A DNA stretch of 64,000 nucleotides from Aplidium turbinatum (Eukaryota > Chordata > Ascidiacea > Aplousobranchia > Polyclinidae). A model generated the notes under the pieces. It was not told the DNA's origin and did no database searches. It worked only from the letters and a program-made list of their open reading frames with translations. Numbering within the stretch: position 1 is the first letter of the stretch; each line of letters starts with the position of its first letter. The translations under genes were made by a program, and so were the position numbers. Shown here in pieces: positions 23,701 to 34,700 of the stretch. The DNA is taken from NCBI GenBank assembly GCA_918807975.1, contig OU964932.1, positions 19,251,501-19,315,500 of the forward strand, written 5' to 3'.

Positions 23701-25483
23701 TCCCCGTTAGCTCAGTGGTTACGCGTCCCGCTCAAGATCACGCGGCTCTGGTTCGACTCTCTTCGTGAGCGTTTGAGCAACGCATTTCATTTAGCGGCAC
23801 CTAGTGAATAGAATAATTTTCTAGCAACAACATTTCAACAATCGGAAAACTTCACTCTGCCAATCTCGGTAACCGGCCCTGTGTCAAGAGCCTCTACAAG
23901 TATGCGAAACTATCAGGAATAACTAATCATGGTTTTATCAATCCAAAGACAAAAATTCAAAACCAAACCAAGATAGAAAATCACACATTAACAGCATGGC
24001 ATAAATAAGATAACTTTCAAATAATTTACAGCAGCATACTTGTTTGTTTGACGACAATTATTTTACAGTAAACATGCATAGCTCTCTCATACCCAGGGGT
24101 GGTGAAAAAAGTTTATTTTAGTCATTGTTTTTTTAATCGTCTTTTTACTTTTTTTTACGTTTTATTTGTTTTTTTTCGTTATTTATACTATTTCTAATCG
24201 TTTCACATATATTTTTCAATATCAACTGTTTTCATTTATAATAACGAAGAACTGCAAAAGAAAATGTTGAATTGTAGCCTAGTTGCTGAATTGCTTGTTA
24301 CAAATTAGTTTAATGCAGTTTTGACTGTTATGTAAGCCAGAAGAGAGGTCGCATGCTCAGCAAGTGCTACCAATGATGAGGACGCAACTTTTCAGTTCCA
24401 GTGGTGACCATGTCAACAGTCAACCTCATTTGTTGCTTGTCTTAATTTCTTTTATTAGTTTGTTTATTTATTTCATTCCCATCATTTATTTCATTGCATA
24501 GCCTATAGCTTATTTGTATGAGTAACTTATTTTGGTGCTCTAGTCTAATTGGTAAATCTACAGTCTACTCGACTGATACACGTTAACTTATAGATAAAAA
24601 AAGTAGAGAGTACCCTACTAAATTGGAAAATTCAAGTTTTTTCAATTTAAATAAACTTCAATTTGCCAATTTAGTTTGGTACTCTCTACTTTTTTTTATG
24701 ATTTTATCACACTACGCATCCTTTTGGATCATTGGTGAAGTCAAAAAAGATTTTAATGAAGAATTTAGTGACAAAGCATTATTTTGACAACGCATCGATG
24801 TCTTAATTAATTATGAACAAATATTTCAGAGAAGTAAAAATGCAACTTTTGTTTTATTATTTATATTTTAGACAGATTGTTGGTGCAAAAAAACGATTGT
24901 TTTTTTTAATTTCGTTTTTTTAATGTTTTTTTTTAGAAAAAAACGAGCGCAAAAAAAACGACTCACATAACTTTAGATTGAAATTAAGATTGTTTATGTG
25001 CAAGTAGGGAAAAACCCAAGAACGAAACGATACTTGAACAAAACCCTAGGAAAACCGTAAAATTTTCAGCAACTGCAGCATGGTTTTGTGTTTCTGTGCA
25101 AACAGTGTGGCTGTTTTTTTTATCATTGATATAGCTTTTAGCCCAAGTGTCAAGTAAGTGTTTGAAAAAAAAATTGTGGTCAAAAAAATGTCGAGACAAG
25201 ACACTTCCAGTTAGTCTACAGTTAATTTTTTGCATTTTTAGATTAAACTTCAAGGTTTTGTTTTTCAGGGATTTGTCTTACGATCGCCATGTCCGTAGTT
25301 ACTGGAGTCACTGTTTTGCAGTCGGGAGAGGTTTACGGTTGGGGTTATATTCTTGGCTGGGTTGCGTTTGCTTTCTTTTTCTTTTGTCTTGCTTCAACCT
25401 TTGCAAAGCGAGAAGCAAGATCACCGGATGTAGTTGTGGTGCATCAACGTACCACTACACTGTCAACAGTATATCAAGCTTGA
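17752..25483 (+). CDS. Claudin/PMP22/EMP-like tetraspan protein, three exons
   Basis: Exons 17752-17914, 19652-19801 and 25269-25483 join in phase at GT-AG sites to give 175 residues. The family comprises four-pass membrane proteins of junctions and myelin-like membranes. The first loop carries the family signature W29, GLW at about 39-41, then C44 and C50. The spacing between the cysteines is shorter than in most claudins. Segment 2 is VRAFFILELICLIPAAFLNI; segments 3 and 4 share the last exon (ICLTIAMSVVTGVTV and YILGWVAFAFFFFCLAST). The tail (TTTLSTVYQA) has no YV ending. It is transcribed away from the claudin at 7288-12113. Intron 2 (5.5 kb) contains a leader/hammerhead repeat, a hAT, two SINEs and hairpins. 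It could be an EMP, PMP22 or divergent claudin; the exact subfamily is unresolved. Confidence 0.85.
18280..19110. repeat. Single hAT-type transposon ends in intron 1
   Basis: Three isolated terminus-like words are visible: 'aggggtgtccaacctttt' near 18286, 'ctggtgtacgcaggagaggg' near 18896 (matching 60413), and 'cagggccgtactaacc' near 19020. None has a partner end or target duplication nearby, so element borders are not defined. Confidence 0.45.
19836..19945 (+). repeat. Decayed spliced-leader/hammerhead repeat in intron 2
   Basis: The plus strand keeps CTTCTGATGATCCCC, an AGGG half-stem, ACAGGCTGTAGAGGTTTTAG and the AGTATTAACTATAT tail. The leader part is degraded and GAAA has become an A-run. 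It is in the sense direction of the host gene, as is the main copy in the claudin intron. Confidence 0.75.
20411..20756. repeat. Palindromic AATTAC-rich repeat
   Basis: The two halves (about 20411-20600 and 20615-20756) are built from GTAATTACAATT words and are largely inverted copies of each other around 'aatttaccaaaatttacc'. The right end 'aattgatccaattctg' matches the terminus of the hAT MITE at 39923-40392, so this is probably a rearranged relative. Confidence 0.65.
21222..22584 (-). mobile_element. hAT-B transposon with transposase remnant, in intron 2
   Basis: Ends are CAGGGGTGTGCAACC and GGATTGCACACCCCTG-like in reverse (final 'ttgcacacccctg'). Flanks TTTATTC and TCTATTC differ by one base, suggesting an old duplication. 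A reverse-strand frame at 22161-21670 encodes the middle and C-terminal part of a GTF2IRD2/ZBED-like hAT transposase (FHFPTLRDCGMHPEKKTEFA, then FSPFNTDIDKAPADIQLELI). Two other copies of the family are at 51564-57482 and 60683-62636. A 138-bp MITE is inserted at 22266. Confidence 0.9.
22266..22403. mobile_element. Hairpin MITE with TA duplication
   Basis: The arms GACAGATAAAACCAAGCAAC and its reverse complement extend for some 50 bases each around a short centre. TA flanks both ends (22264-22265 and 22404-22405), as for Tc1/mariner-type insertions. No coding content. Confidence 0.88.
23421..23671 (+). repeat. tRNA-derived SINE with ATT tail
   Basis: tRNA-like head with A box TGGCCGAGTGGTT and B-box-like GATTCCAGGTC, then a body of about 170 bases ending in an ATTATTATTATT tail. 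A 12-bp duplication AATAAAAAGCTG flanks it at 23409-23420 and 23672-23683. Confidence 0.93.
23703..23975 (+). repeat. SINE family A, near full length
   Basis: Head 'ccgttagctcagtggttacg' and B box GGTTCGACTCT, followed by the family A body ('ttgagcaacgca', 'ctcggtaaccggccctg', 'gcctctacaagtatgcgaaac') and an 'aaaaccaaaccaa' end. It starts about 20 bases after the SINE at 23421. Other copies: 1817, 3730, 27304, 39172, 39683, 57505. Confidence 0.9.
24594..24699. repeat. Perfect-looking hairpin repeat
   Basis: AAAAAAAGTAGAGAGTACC with CTAAATTGG on the left is mirrored by CCAATTTAGTTTGGTACTC and TCTACTTTTTTT on the right, with about 40 bases between. It looks like a small MITE; no duplication was assigned. 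Confidence 0.75.
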
Positions 25484-25611
25484 ACTCAAATTATTTTAAA
25501 GCAAAGATGAAGATGGGTCTAAAACTGGAGTCTATCAAGAATTCCAAACTAGAGATTCGTTCTCATTGCTTAACTTGATTTTAGTAACTAACCATCTTTT
25601 ATTACAGAGAC

Positions 25612-25617
25612 ATTAAA
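25612..25617 (+). terminator. Candidate polyadenylation signal (ATTAAA)
   Basis: Common variant signal about 130 bases after the TGA of the claudin/PMP22-like gene. Positional evidence only. Confidence 0.3.
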
Positions 25618-25805
25618 CCGTCGGTGCATTTGAAATCTGTAGGTTGTTGCAGCAGATGGCCGGATTGTTTTGACGGGTAGACACTTTCACATAGAACAGT
25701 TTTCTTCGTGAACCAGCTGATTGCAGTCAATGTGACCCTTCTAGCGCTCAGCTAGCGAGTTTGCTTTGAACTTTGTTTGGTAATTACAGAAGAAAAAAAG
25801 TTATG

Positions 25806-25890
25806 GCAGGGGTGGGAATCAAACCAACGCCATCGAAATGGCTATTTCCAACCCTAACCCTCTAGGCCAAGCTGGAGACGGTGAAAGGTT
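25806..25890 (-). repeat. tRNA-like SINE head
   Basis: On the reverse strand, TGGCCTAGAGGGTTAGG resembles an A box and GGTTTGATTCCCACC a B box. The cloverleaf is imperfect, and the downstream sequence is not tRNA-like, so I call a SINE remnant rather than a tRNA gene. Confidence 0.55.
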
Positions 25891-26413
25891 CACTTTATTT
25901 ACTTTCCAGCATAAACGAGACTGCAATCAGCTGATTTAAATTTTGTCTTCTGATTTGTTAATACATCGCATCTGTTGCATAGCGACTTGTAGATTACAAA
26001 TACGCGTACCGTCGTCATAACCAATTACCGAAATTAAAAGTTAGAAATCATATTACTTGATATTAAAGTAGCCTAGTAGCCTAACTACTAACTACAGTAG
26101 TTTGAACGTGAGCAAAGGGATGTTGCCTGTGACGTCCAATTCTGTGACCAAAATAGTAACTTTTGAATTTAAAAGTTTAATTGTCGCTGCCCAGACAGAA
26201 AATCCATCATTTTTACATTGGTTCAACGTCTGCAGACGCTGAACCAGTGCAAAAATGACAAATTTTGCTGTCTGGGTGGTAGTTTGATATGGTTGCTTCA
26301 TATGTTCAGGCTTAGCTAGTGATTACCAAAATAATTTTTAAATTTGTTTCGTATTGCTATTTTCAATTTGACACCGAAACCAGATAGTCAACTGCTTACA
26401 GTGATAACAACAT

Positions 26414-26535
26414 CAAACAACACAACTTACACACACTAAATAACAACACAACCTACACACACTAAACAACAACACAACTTACACACACTAAACAACAACA
26501 CAACTTACACACACTAAACAACAACACAACTTTAC
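26414..26535. repeat. 26-bp tandem repeat, four to five copies
   Basis: The unit CACAACTTACACACACTAAA plus CAACAA repeats at starts 26421, 26447, 26473, 26499 and a partial at 26525, with one or two substitutions. Confidence 0.93.
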
Positions 26536-26707
26536 GATGATCACAACAAAACACGATAACTTGATATAATTTAAACTTGTCGTACATTTTCCATGAATAT
26601 AGAATTATCAAGCAGTGCATCCTATGGATCTACAATTGGGCTTCTTTGTAGCACCAGCTTGCTGGGTGTGCAGTTGTTCTTTCACGTTACATTTCCTTTT
26701 TCATTAT

Positions 26708-26870
26708 TTTTGCAGTTGCAACGTTCATCTGATGAAAGTGAAAGTAAAAGCAACACGAAAACGCGTTGATTTTACTTTCACTTTCATCAGATGAACGTTG
26801 CAATTAGTGATAGAAACGATAATTGTTCTAATGAACACCCAAACTTTTCAGTACCGTATTCAGTAATAAA
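26708..26870. repeat. Inverted pair of a dispersed repeat (family F)
   Basis: 'gcaacgttcatctgatgaaag' reads forward from about 26713 and in reverse up to about 26807, so the two halves face each other. The right half continues into 'gatagaaacgataattgttc' and 'acccaaacttttcagta'. Single halves recur at about 30640-30800 and 30955-31125. Confidence 0.8.
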
Positions 26871-27303
26871 AATAATCAAAGTCGTTTTTTTTCATAATTT
26901 TCATTTTTGATTCTTCCCAGCCATAACTCTCCATAGACTGAGCCAACACAGTTTCTCTTGTGCATACTGCAAAATGTCAAGTAGGCTAATCACTAGCCTA
27001 GCCTGTTTGAACTCAATGTGAATGCAATAACATAGGCTATAAAACTTCGTAAAACTTCGTAATAAAACTTCGTAATGAAAACACAATGAAAAATAATTTG
27101 AAAATTTCAATGTGAGATCTCATAATACTAACGTCTGCCCAAACATCTGGGCCGATTCGTCGTCATTGCTCAGAGGTGGCAAAACGCAGAGCCCTCGACC
27201 CTTGGAGTAGCGAAGAAGAAAGTTCAAACGAAGAAACGGAAAACACTAACAACTGTCTATTTTAGATCCACTGTTATAACTTCATAAATCACAAATTGAT
27301 TGA

Positions 27304-27515
27304 TTGAATCTTTATCCTCGGACTGGGAAAGCGTCCTACAAAGCTTAATCCTGGCAGTTTCGCATACTTGTAGAGGCTTTGAATCACTGACGCAGGCCCG
27401 GTCACCGAGATTGACAGAGTGATGTTTCCGATTGTTGAAGTCTTGTTGCGGGAAATTATTCCATACATTAATGCCGCTGAATGGAGAGCAGTCCTCGTGC
27501 GTTGCTCAAGTTACA
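27304..27515 (-). repeat. SINE family A body
   Basis: Reverse-strand copy with the usual landmarks ('tgaatctttatcctcggactg', 'cgcatacttgtagaggct', 'gaattgacagagtg'-like, 'gcgttgctcaag'). The tRNA head is not present. Confidence 0.85.
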
Positions 27516-27744
27516 GGTGTAATATCCCAGCTGGAAGCAGCAAAATCATATATAGGCTAGTCATCGAGTTAACGGCTTCCATTTATTAGGCATACCATTT
27601 AATTTTGGTGTCTTGTCGAAACGACAAATATCTGTGAAAACTTGCACTACACAATACAAATAAACAGAAGTTTCTTGCAATTCATAAAAAGATTCAAATT
27701 TAAATATGAAATCACGGCATGACTTTTGGTGGATGTATTTCTTC

Positions 27745-28644
27745 ACGACGCTTAACGTTCGACAACGAAGGGTACTGAGATGCTCAACGTTCAACAACGA
27801 AGGGCATTGAGACGCTCAACGCTCGACAACGAAGGGCACTGAGACGCTCAACGCTCGACAACGAAGGGCACTGAGACGCTCAACGCTCGACAACGAAGGG
27901 CACTGAGACGCTCAACGTTCGACAACGAAGGGCATTGAGACGCTCAACGTTCGACAACGAAGGGCACTGAGACGCTCAACGCTCGACAACGAAGGGCATT
28001 GAGACGCTCAACGTTCGACAACGAAGGGCACTGAGACGCTCAACGCTCGACAACGAAGGGCATTGAGACGCTCAACGCTCGACAACGAAGGGCATTGAGA
28101 CGCTCAACGTTCGACAACGAAGGGCACTGAGACGCTCAACGCTCGACAACGAAGGGCATTGAGACGCTCAACGTTCGACAACGAAGGGCACTGAGACGCT
28201 CAACGTTCGACAACGAAGGGCACTGAGACGCTCAACGCTCGACAACGAAGGGCACTGAGACGCTCAACGCTCGACAACGAAGGGCATTGAGACGCTCAAC
28301 GTTCGACAACGAAGGGCACTGAGACGCTCAACGTTCGACAACAAAGGGCACTGAGACGCTCAACGTTCGACAACGAAGGGCACTGAGACGCTCAACGTTC
28401 GACAACGAAGGGCATTGAGACGCTCAACGTTCGACAACAAAGGGCACTGAGACGCTCAACGTTCGACAACTAAGGGCACTGAGACGCTCAACGTTCGACA
28501 ACTAAGGGCACTGAGACGCTCAACGTTCGACAATTAAGGGCACTGAGACGCTCAACGTTCGACAACTAAGGGCACTGAGACGCTCAACGTTCGACAATTA
28601 AGGGCACTGAGACGCTCAACGTTCGACAACTAAGGGCACTGAGA
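27745..28644. repeat. 32-bp minisatellite, 28 units
   Basis: Unit GAGACGCTCAACGTTCGACA + ACGAAGGGCACT. Starts fall every 32 bases from 27745 to 28609 without phase slips. Two positions switch between C and T among units (AACGTTCG/AACGCTCG and GGCACT/GGCATT). The last six units carry ACTAAG or ATTAAG in place of ACGAAG, partly alternating as a 64-bp higher-order pattern. The unit contains several CpG sites in an AT-rich neighbourhood. Confidence 0.97.
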
Positions 28645-28734
28645 TGAAATAGGTAAGTTTATTAATGAAAGGACATATAAAATGTTTTTTTGTCAATTTC
28701 ATTCAACACAAGTAAAGATTCTTTACATTGTTGC

Positions 28735-28945
28735 CCTCGTGTGAGTCTCTGGGGCCGAAGGTCTATCCTTTTACCACCCCAGATTCACGATGTTCCCGAA
28801 CTAAGCTGGAGGCCACTAAAGAGCAGCCAGTCTTTTATTTCATCATCCAAGATACGCAGACCTTCCACTGCATTAGGTGGCTTGAAGATAGTGCAATCGT
28901 TGATGATGTGGTTTGCGGTCTGTTCCATTGTGAAGCGCTATGACA
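28735..28945 (-). mobile_element. LINE fragment, extreme C-terminus of ORF2
   Basis: The reverse strand reads MEQTANHIINDCTIFKPPNA, then WLLFSGLQ. This parallels EQTADHILYHCPTFTPPRAV and WLLEECPDI at 13861-14226. It is a short 5'-truncated piece of the same or a sister LINE family. Confidence 0.75.
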
Positions 28946-30119
28946 AAAAAAGCATAGACACAAATAATTATTAACAACACAGTAGGCCTATTCTACTAAC
29001 TCAATGAGGATTGCACTATTCACTGATTGTGAGAGACATAAACTAGCCTTGCATGTGAAGACTGTGACAAGCCAAGGAACTGGTTCATGAAAACAAACGA
29101 TCGAGCCAATTTTGAGATAAATCTGGTGAAAAGTAACTTAAAGACATCTCAAAAATTTTCTTCGTCAAATTGATAGGTTTTCGGTTTCAAAGTGCATCAT
29201 AATTGAGATCTGCATCTACAACCCTGTAATGTTCTGAGAAAGGGTTTATGACTGCAGCTTACTGCTCAATTTCTTTAAAAGACTGAAGGTGCAAATATAA
29301 TTGCTACTCTACGTCTTTTATGTGGTCATAAAGAATGAAGATATCTATATCATGTGTAACTGTTATATTTGTTGTGAGCATTAAACGAGAAGCATTCTAT
29401 GCTTGCTAAAATGCATACTAACGGTTCCGGTAGTTATTAATAAAAGACTGACAAAGAATACAAAGAATAGAAATGGTGTTTTGAAGGAATGTTGCAAAGG
29501 ATGAATTAGCGACCAGGCACTGATCATAAAACCAGATTTTTTTTTCACACCTAAAAACAAGCCATTGGAAATCCTTATGGTAAAGTGAAAAGTACAGATA
29601 CCTTGAACGCTTGTTCCACGTAGCAAGCCTGTAAATATTTGTGAGCTAAATCGATAGCAAATATTAAACTAAAAGTAGCCATTTTCTACTTTCCAAGTTA
29701 TTCAAAATTGCCTTTTCCAAGTGGTTTCAATGTAAAAATGCCAACTTCACTGTCTGGGCCAACGCCTTTGGCAACGATAAGAGAAAATAAAACGAATGGC
29801 CACAGAAGAATGCGGTGTGGCAAGTAAAATGTCAACTTTTTTGCCAAAAACTAAATCAACTTTTACTTCACATTAACTTTTATCTAAAAAAATGCAACAA
29901 AAATTTCATATTTTTAAGGCTTTTCTCCCCTTAATCCCTGAGAATTTTTGCATCAGTCATGCGAATAACTGTAGCCTACTTTATTCTTATACCTGAAGTA
30001 TTCAAGTAGGCCTACAGTTCGGTTAGTTTTGTAATTTTCTTTGTTTTCTCATTGATTTGTCGTTCACTAGAAGTTATTGTAGCACAGAAAAAAAACGTTT
30101 AATGATGTTGTTTTTGTCA
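28946..30119. other. Gene-free stretch
   Basis: No exon or bounded repeat recognised. Confidence 0.4.
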
Positions 30120-30545
30120 AAACTAAGCCCTGCTCACAAAATCGAGCTTGCTTTGTGTTGCTCATGAAGCGAGCTGTGACGTCACGTCGGTAAACAAAAC
30201 CGGCCGAGACAAGTAAAAAAGTTGCATGCTCGCTACGTCATCACGAACACGTCAACAGTTTTATCGTTGCACAAAACTGACAACGATGACGTCACGATCA
30301 CGTCATAGTGGGCGTGTTGAATGATGTAACAAAAAGAAATTCCATCAATGTAGTATAAATACAGCGACTGTTTCTAACCAATTTGTCTCTAAATGAAAAG
30401 GTAGCAATTCGGTGGCAAGTAGAACTGAAGTGACTTTGAAAGCGTTTTATGCTTTTCATGTTGGATGATGTTGGCTGCATGGTTTGTGCTACACAACAAC
30501 GACACATCCCAGTAACAAAATGGAATAGGCATTTTTATTTTAACT
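30120..30545 (+). repeat. 430-bp dispersed repeat with TATA and CRE-like sites, copy 1
   Basis: It aligns in direct orientation with 40405-40830 almost end to end, from 'ctcacaaaatcgagcttgc' to 'gcatttttatt..taactt'. It contains TGACGTCA palindromes (near 30178 and 30287), 'gtgggcgtgttgaat' and a TATA-like 'gtataaatacagcgac', so it looks like a promoter-bearing unit. I see no coding sequence and no target duplication. It could be a solo terminal repeat or a SINE-like unit; the class is unknown. Confidence 0.8.
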
Positions 30546-30639
30546 TCATTGTTTGTTTGTTTTTTTCTTGTTTTTTTTTCATAAAAGCTTGCCTGGCATT
30601 ATGAAGATATGAATGGCAACAAAATAGCTGCAGCCAGTA

Positions 30640-31125
30640 TGTCAAATAGTAATGCTGAAAAGCGTAGGCGTTCATCAGGATGATTATCGTTTCTAGAACT
30701 AATTGCAACGTTCATCTGATGAAAGTAAAAGTAGAAGCAAAGATAAGCAAGTTGATTTATTGCTTCCTTAACGTTTCGCGCACCAGTTACCACAAAAATT
30801 AAGATTGGTAAAAAACAATGATCGTTAAGAGCGTAGTTGGTAATAAGTTACTAATGCAATTGTCGCCATGTACTTTTTTTATACCGGTAGCCTAGATAAA
30901 TGATACAAATCCGCTTACAATAAACAATATTTCATAGACTACGTCAACTGCTATCAACTGAATACTGAAAAGTTTGGGTGTTCATCAGGACAATTATCGT
31001 TTCTAGCACTAGTTGCTACGTTCATCTGATGAAATTGAAAGTAAAATTAACAACAAACAAGATAGTTTATTGCTTCACTGACGTTTCGCGCACCATGACA
31101 ATGCGCATCCTCAGAGCGAATAACA
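30640..31125 (+). repeat. Two tandem copies of dispersed repeat family F
   Basis: Both copies (about 30640-30800 and 30955-31125) read 'gttcatcagga', 'attatcgtttctag', 'gttcatctgatgaaa', a gap and then 'acgtttcgcgcacca'. In reverse the second ends with CTGAGGATGCGCATTGTC, a matching TGCGC arm and GAAAC, a layout like the hammerhead-related motif of Penelope-like elements. They sit just upstream of the CYP2 gene. Confidence 0.65.
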
Positions 31126-31287
31126 TACAAAATAAAATTTCACCAAGTTATATACTGCAGTGCGATTGAAGGCAAGAAAAAATAAAACACGCAATATTTT
31201 AAAATATTGGCCAATGATGTGTGAGCGGTTACTTTCCACGTTAAATTACGTAACGTATCAAGGTAAAAAATAAAATCATGGTGAAAA

Positions 31288-31556
31288 TGACCTGCTCGTG
31301 GCTTAGTTGTTTCAGTGCCAGTCTTTGAGTTGGAAGACATGGGTTTGATACCCGGTCAAGCGTATCTAAGACCTTACAAAAATGGTACTAAAATTCATTC
31401 TTGTATGGGGCTTACCATTGAGGAATAGTTTTAGATTGATACTTACTCTGTTGCGTTTTAATAGGGGTTCGCTGACGAACTGACTTTTTAAATATCTGAC
31501 TGCAGCTCGTAGCCTATGTGTGGTGGATGTGCGGTGTAAAAATATTATTATTATAA
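31288..31556 (+). repeat. tRNA-derived SINE upstream of the CYP2 gene
   Basis: Head with A box TGGCTTAGTTGTTTCAGTGC and B box GGGTTTGATACCC, then a body ending in ATTATTATTATA. It resembles the SINE at 23421 in layout. It ends only about 200 bases before the CYP2 start codon. Confidence 0.85.
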
Positions 31557-31755
31557 CTCATGGCTTATGATACTTCATATTCAAAGGCGATCATAAACTC
31601 ATGAAAAGTTGCTTCTATATTTTAGTTCAAGCTTTCGTGAATAGCAATACCAAACTACTAAAAACGTAATAATCTTTCAAATGATATTATTTAAATAGTT
31701 TTGGTTATTGTTTTTGCATTTTTTAGAACTTTAGATATTAATACACATTATAAAC

Positions 31756-34700
31756 ATGTTGACAAGTATTTTACCAATAATTGCTGAACTCACTTGGGTT
31801 TTAGTGGGGTTGGTTGCAGTTTTGTATTTTTATTTTTGGTACAAAAGACCGAGTAAATTTCCACCTGGCCCAAGAGGTTTTCCTTTTCTTGGGGTTATTC
31901 CCTTTATGGGAAAATATCCCGAAAGACAAATAAAGAAATGGAGCAATAAGTATGGACCTGTTATGTCTGTTCGATTTGGTTCAAAAGACATGGTTGTACT
32001 CAATGATTTTCAGTCTGTTCATCAGGTAAACTGCGTATTCAATTTATTGTAGTAGGCTGCAAAACATTAGTTGTGTAAATGTTATCGTTAGTATATTTAA
32101 GTGTTTTTAATGTAAATGCCAAATTTTTGGAATTGGGTTTTGTTAGAGATGTAATTAAAAATGTTTGCTGATTACTGCACCTTTTGCTGCAACGTTCATT
32201 AAAAATAAAAGTAATGTTTTTTCAATTTAATTGCTACTCAGCTTTGTTTGCAGCAAAGCATAGTTCAGAGCCTATATAACCTAACACCATTTGGTAGCGT
32301 TATAGCAAAATAGATTTTTGAAAATTAGTGTAATCTGTGGTCCTGTGTAAATAATAGCTAAAATTTTTGTGGATGAGTTGGGTAGTGCGTGGCAACACTA
32401 GAAGCAATACCGTTGGTTTTGTTTAGATTTCGTCAGCCTTTCAAAAAATTGTGTACAGAACAAATTTTCACGACTTCACCAATCTCTTAAATTTCAGGCA
32501 TTCGTTAAGCAACACGCCAAGTTTTCCGGAAGGCCACATTTGCCTTTCTTCGAGCAAATGACTGAGGGATATGGTTTGATATTCAGAGATTATACTGAGG
32601 CTTGGAAAAGGCAAAGAAAGTTTGGGCTCATCACACTGCGCGGGTACGTTCATTGAAACAAAAGGAGAAAAACCATAATATTCGTAACAAATGTACAAAA
32701 TAGAAAGGCATATTTATTGCTTAATGATATAACGGAAACAATGCATTGGACTAATCTAAGCACACCAAACTTCCGCGTAAACTAAACACAAAAACCATTT
32801 CTGTCCAATATTAGCCTACAACCCTTCTGGCATCCCACAATGTATGGTTTTTAAACTTTGGACGTAGAAGCGTTTTTCGCAAACAATGTTTTTAACTGTA
32901 AAAGACGAATGCAACAGGCCAGTAGGTGTGACAGGGGGGGTCCACGGGGTATTTTTGAACCTGGTCCCGGATAGTTTTAAAGGCCTAGAGCCAGGGCCGG
33001 ATTTACCAATAGGCTAGGCAGGCTGAAGCCTAGGGCCTCAACGTCCAGGGGCCTCGAAATTTGATTTCGAAGTTTGTAATTCTTTTAAAAACTTGGCAAG
33101 TTGAAACCCTACCTAAAGTATATATCAAGCTTTTCAGAATAGAAAATTCTATACACAACTGGTTTCAACCATGTTGTAAACAGTCATTATTGCGTCATTC
33201 GCATCACAATAAAGGCAATTGTCACACGCATTCTGCTGGAAGCTTCTATGTTAAAGTACCCCAGTGAAAAAAAACAGTATCGGTAGTTGACGTCTGGCAG
33301 CCCGATGGGCTGCCACTCCTAGTCAGTGGCGTAGCCAGGAATTTTGAAAGGGGGGGTTTTGACGGCCGGCGGCGAAGCCCGACGACGTGTTTACCTAAGA
33401 CAACACTCAGCGGCGGAGAGTCTGGGGGCCTCCCCCAGAAATTTTAAAAAAATTGCTTTAAATTTGTGCATTCTGAGAGCATAAAATGTGGTATGAATAT
33501 TCCTGTAAAATGGTGCTATCCGGTCGCATAGCAAAAGGATAAGATCATGTTTTCTTCGGCATTTTTCGGAAATAAAGCTATAAGTCTCTATGTTTTCTTG
33601 TTGCTAATTCCTGGCTGTAATATTTGAATATTAGGTATTGGCAAAACTCGCTCTTTTAATGCAGTTTCATTTAAATTTAGGCAACCTTTATTTTAGAGAC
33701 ATAAAGTGACTGAAAGCATCATTTTCAGTATGGTGACGTCACACGCGTGCCAAAGAGGGGTTGAAACCCCCGGCCCACCTTCCCCCCTCCTTGGCTACGC
33801 CACTGCTCCTAGTGGTTTTCCAATAGATCTAGTGGTTTTTGAAATAATCTAGTGGTTTTCTTGGAGAATCTAGTGTTTTTTTTTAATTTTGAGAGTGGCA
33901 GCATCAACTTTCCTTCTGTTGTTGACGAAGAAGATTTAGATGATTTGCAAGAAGAATAGGGAGCTTTGCATCAAGCGTGCAATGCTCCCCATGATAGTGA
34001 TAACCTTAGGCAACCAAAATTGGAATTTGTGTTTATGTTGCATTTTGGTCCAGAGTGCTAGGTCGTTTTCCCAGGGTTAGCAAAGCCCTTCAGAAATCTG
34101 AATTGTTATTAAGTACTTGTGCCGAATTGTACAGTTCACTTGTAGACTTTCTAAGCGAAATTAGAGATGAGTTTGACGAGTTTGATCAGCAAGCAAAAGC
34201 AACCTTGCCGAATATTTACTAAAGAACTGTCACTAGGAGACAAAGAAATGCACCTGACGCTTTAAGTGAACTCTCTTCAAAAGAAAGGTTTAAAATAAAT
34301 TCCTTTATCCTTATGCTCGACGCACTTGAAGCCAATTTAAGAAGAAGAGCTAATGTGTACAGTGACATTGCAGAAATGTTCCTTTTTCTTGCTAATCTGA
34401 AAGCAACTAAGGTAGAAATTGTACGAGTTGTAGCCTACAACTTTTAAAGGAAGCGTATCCGGAAGATGTTGACCCGAAACTTACTGATAAACTTCTACAT
34501 TTTCATTTGTACGTGAGACAAACACAAAGCCAAGCGCTACCGGTACAGAAGAGCAATTTATTTCCTTGTCTCATGGAGACCTTTATGAAATTAGGTGCAA
34601 GGAAAAAATTAACACTGCCTTTCCTAGTGTGGCAGCAATATTAAGATTGTTTCTTAGCTTAATGGTCACTAACTGCTCAGGAGAGAGATCTTTCTCAAGG

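Noticed and set aside
27745-28644. CRISPR-like array
   Set aside because: The 32-bp units are directly joined with no unique spacers, and the host is eukaryotic. It is a minisatellite.
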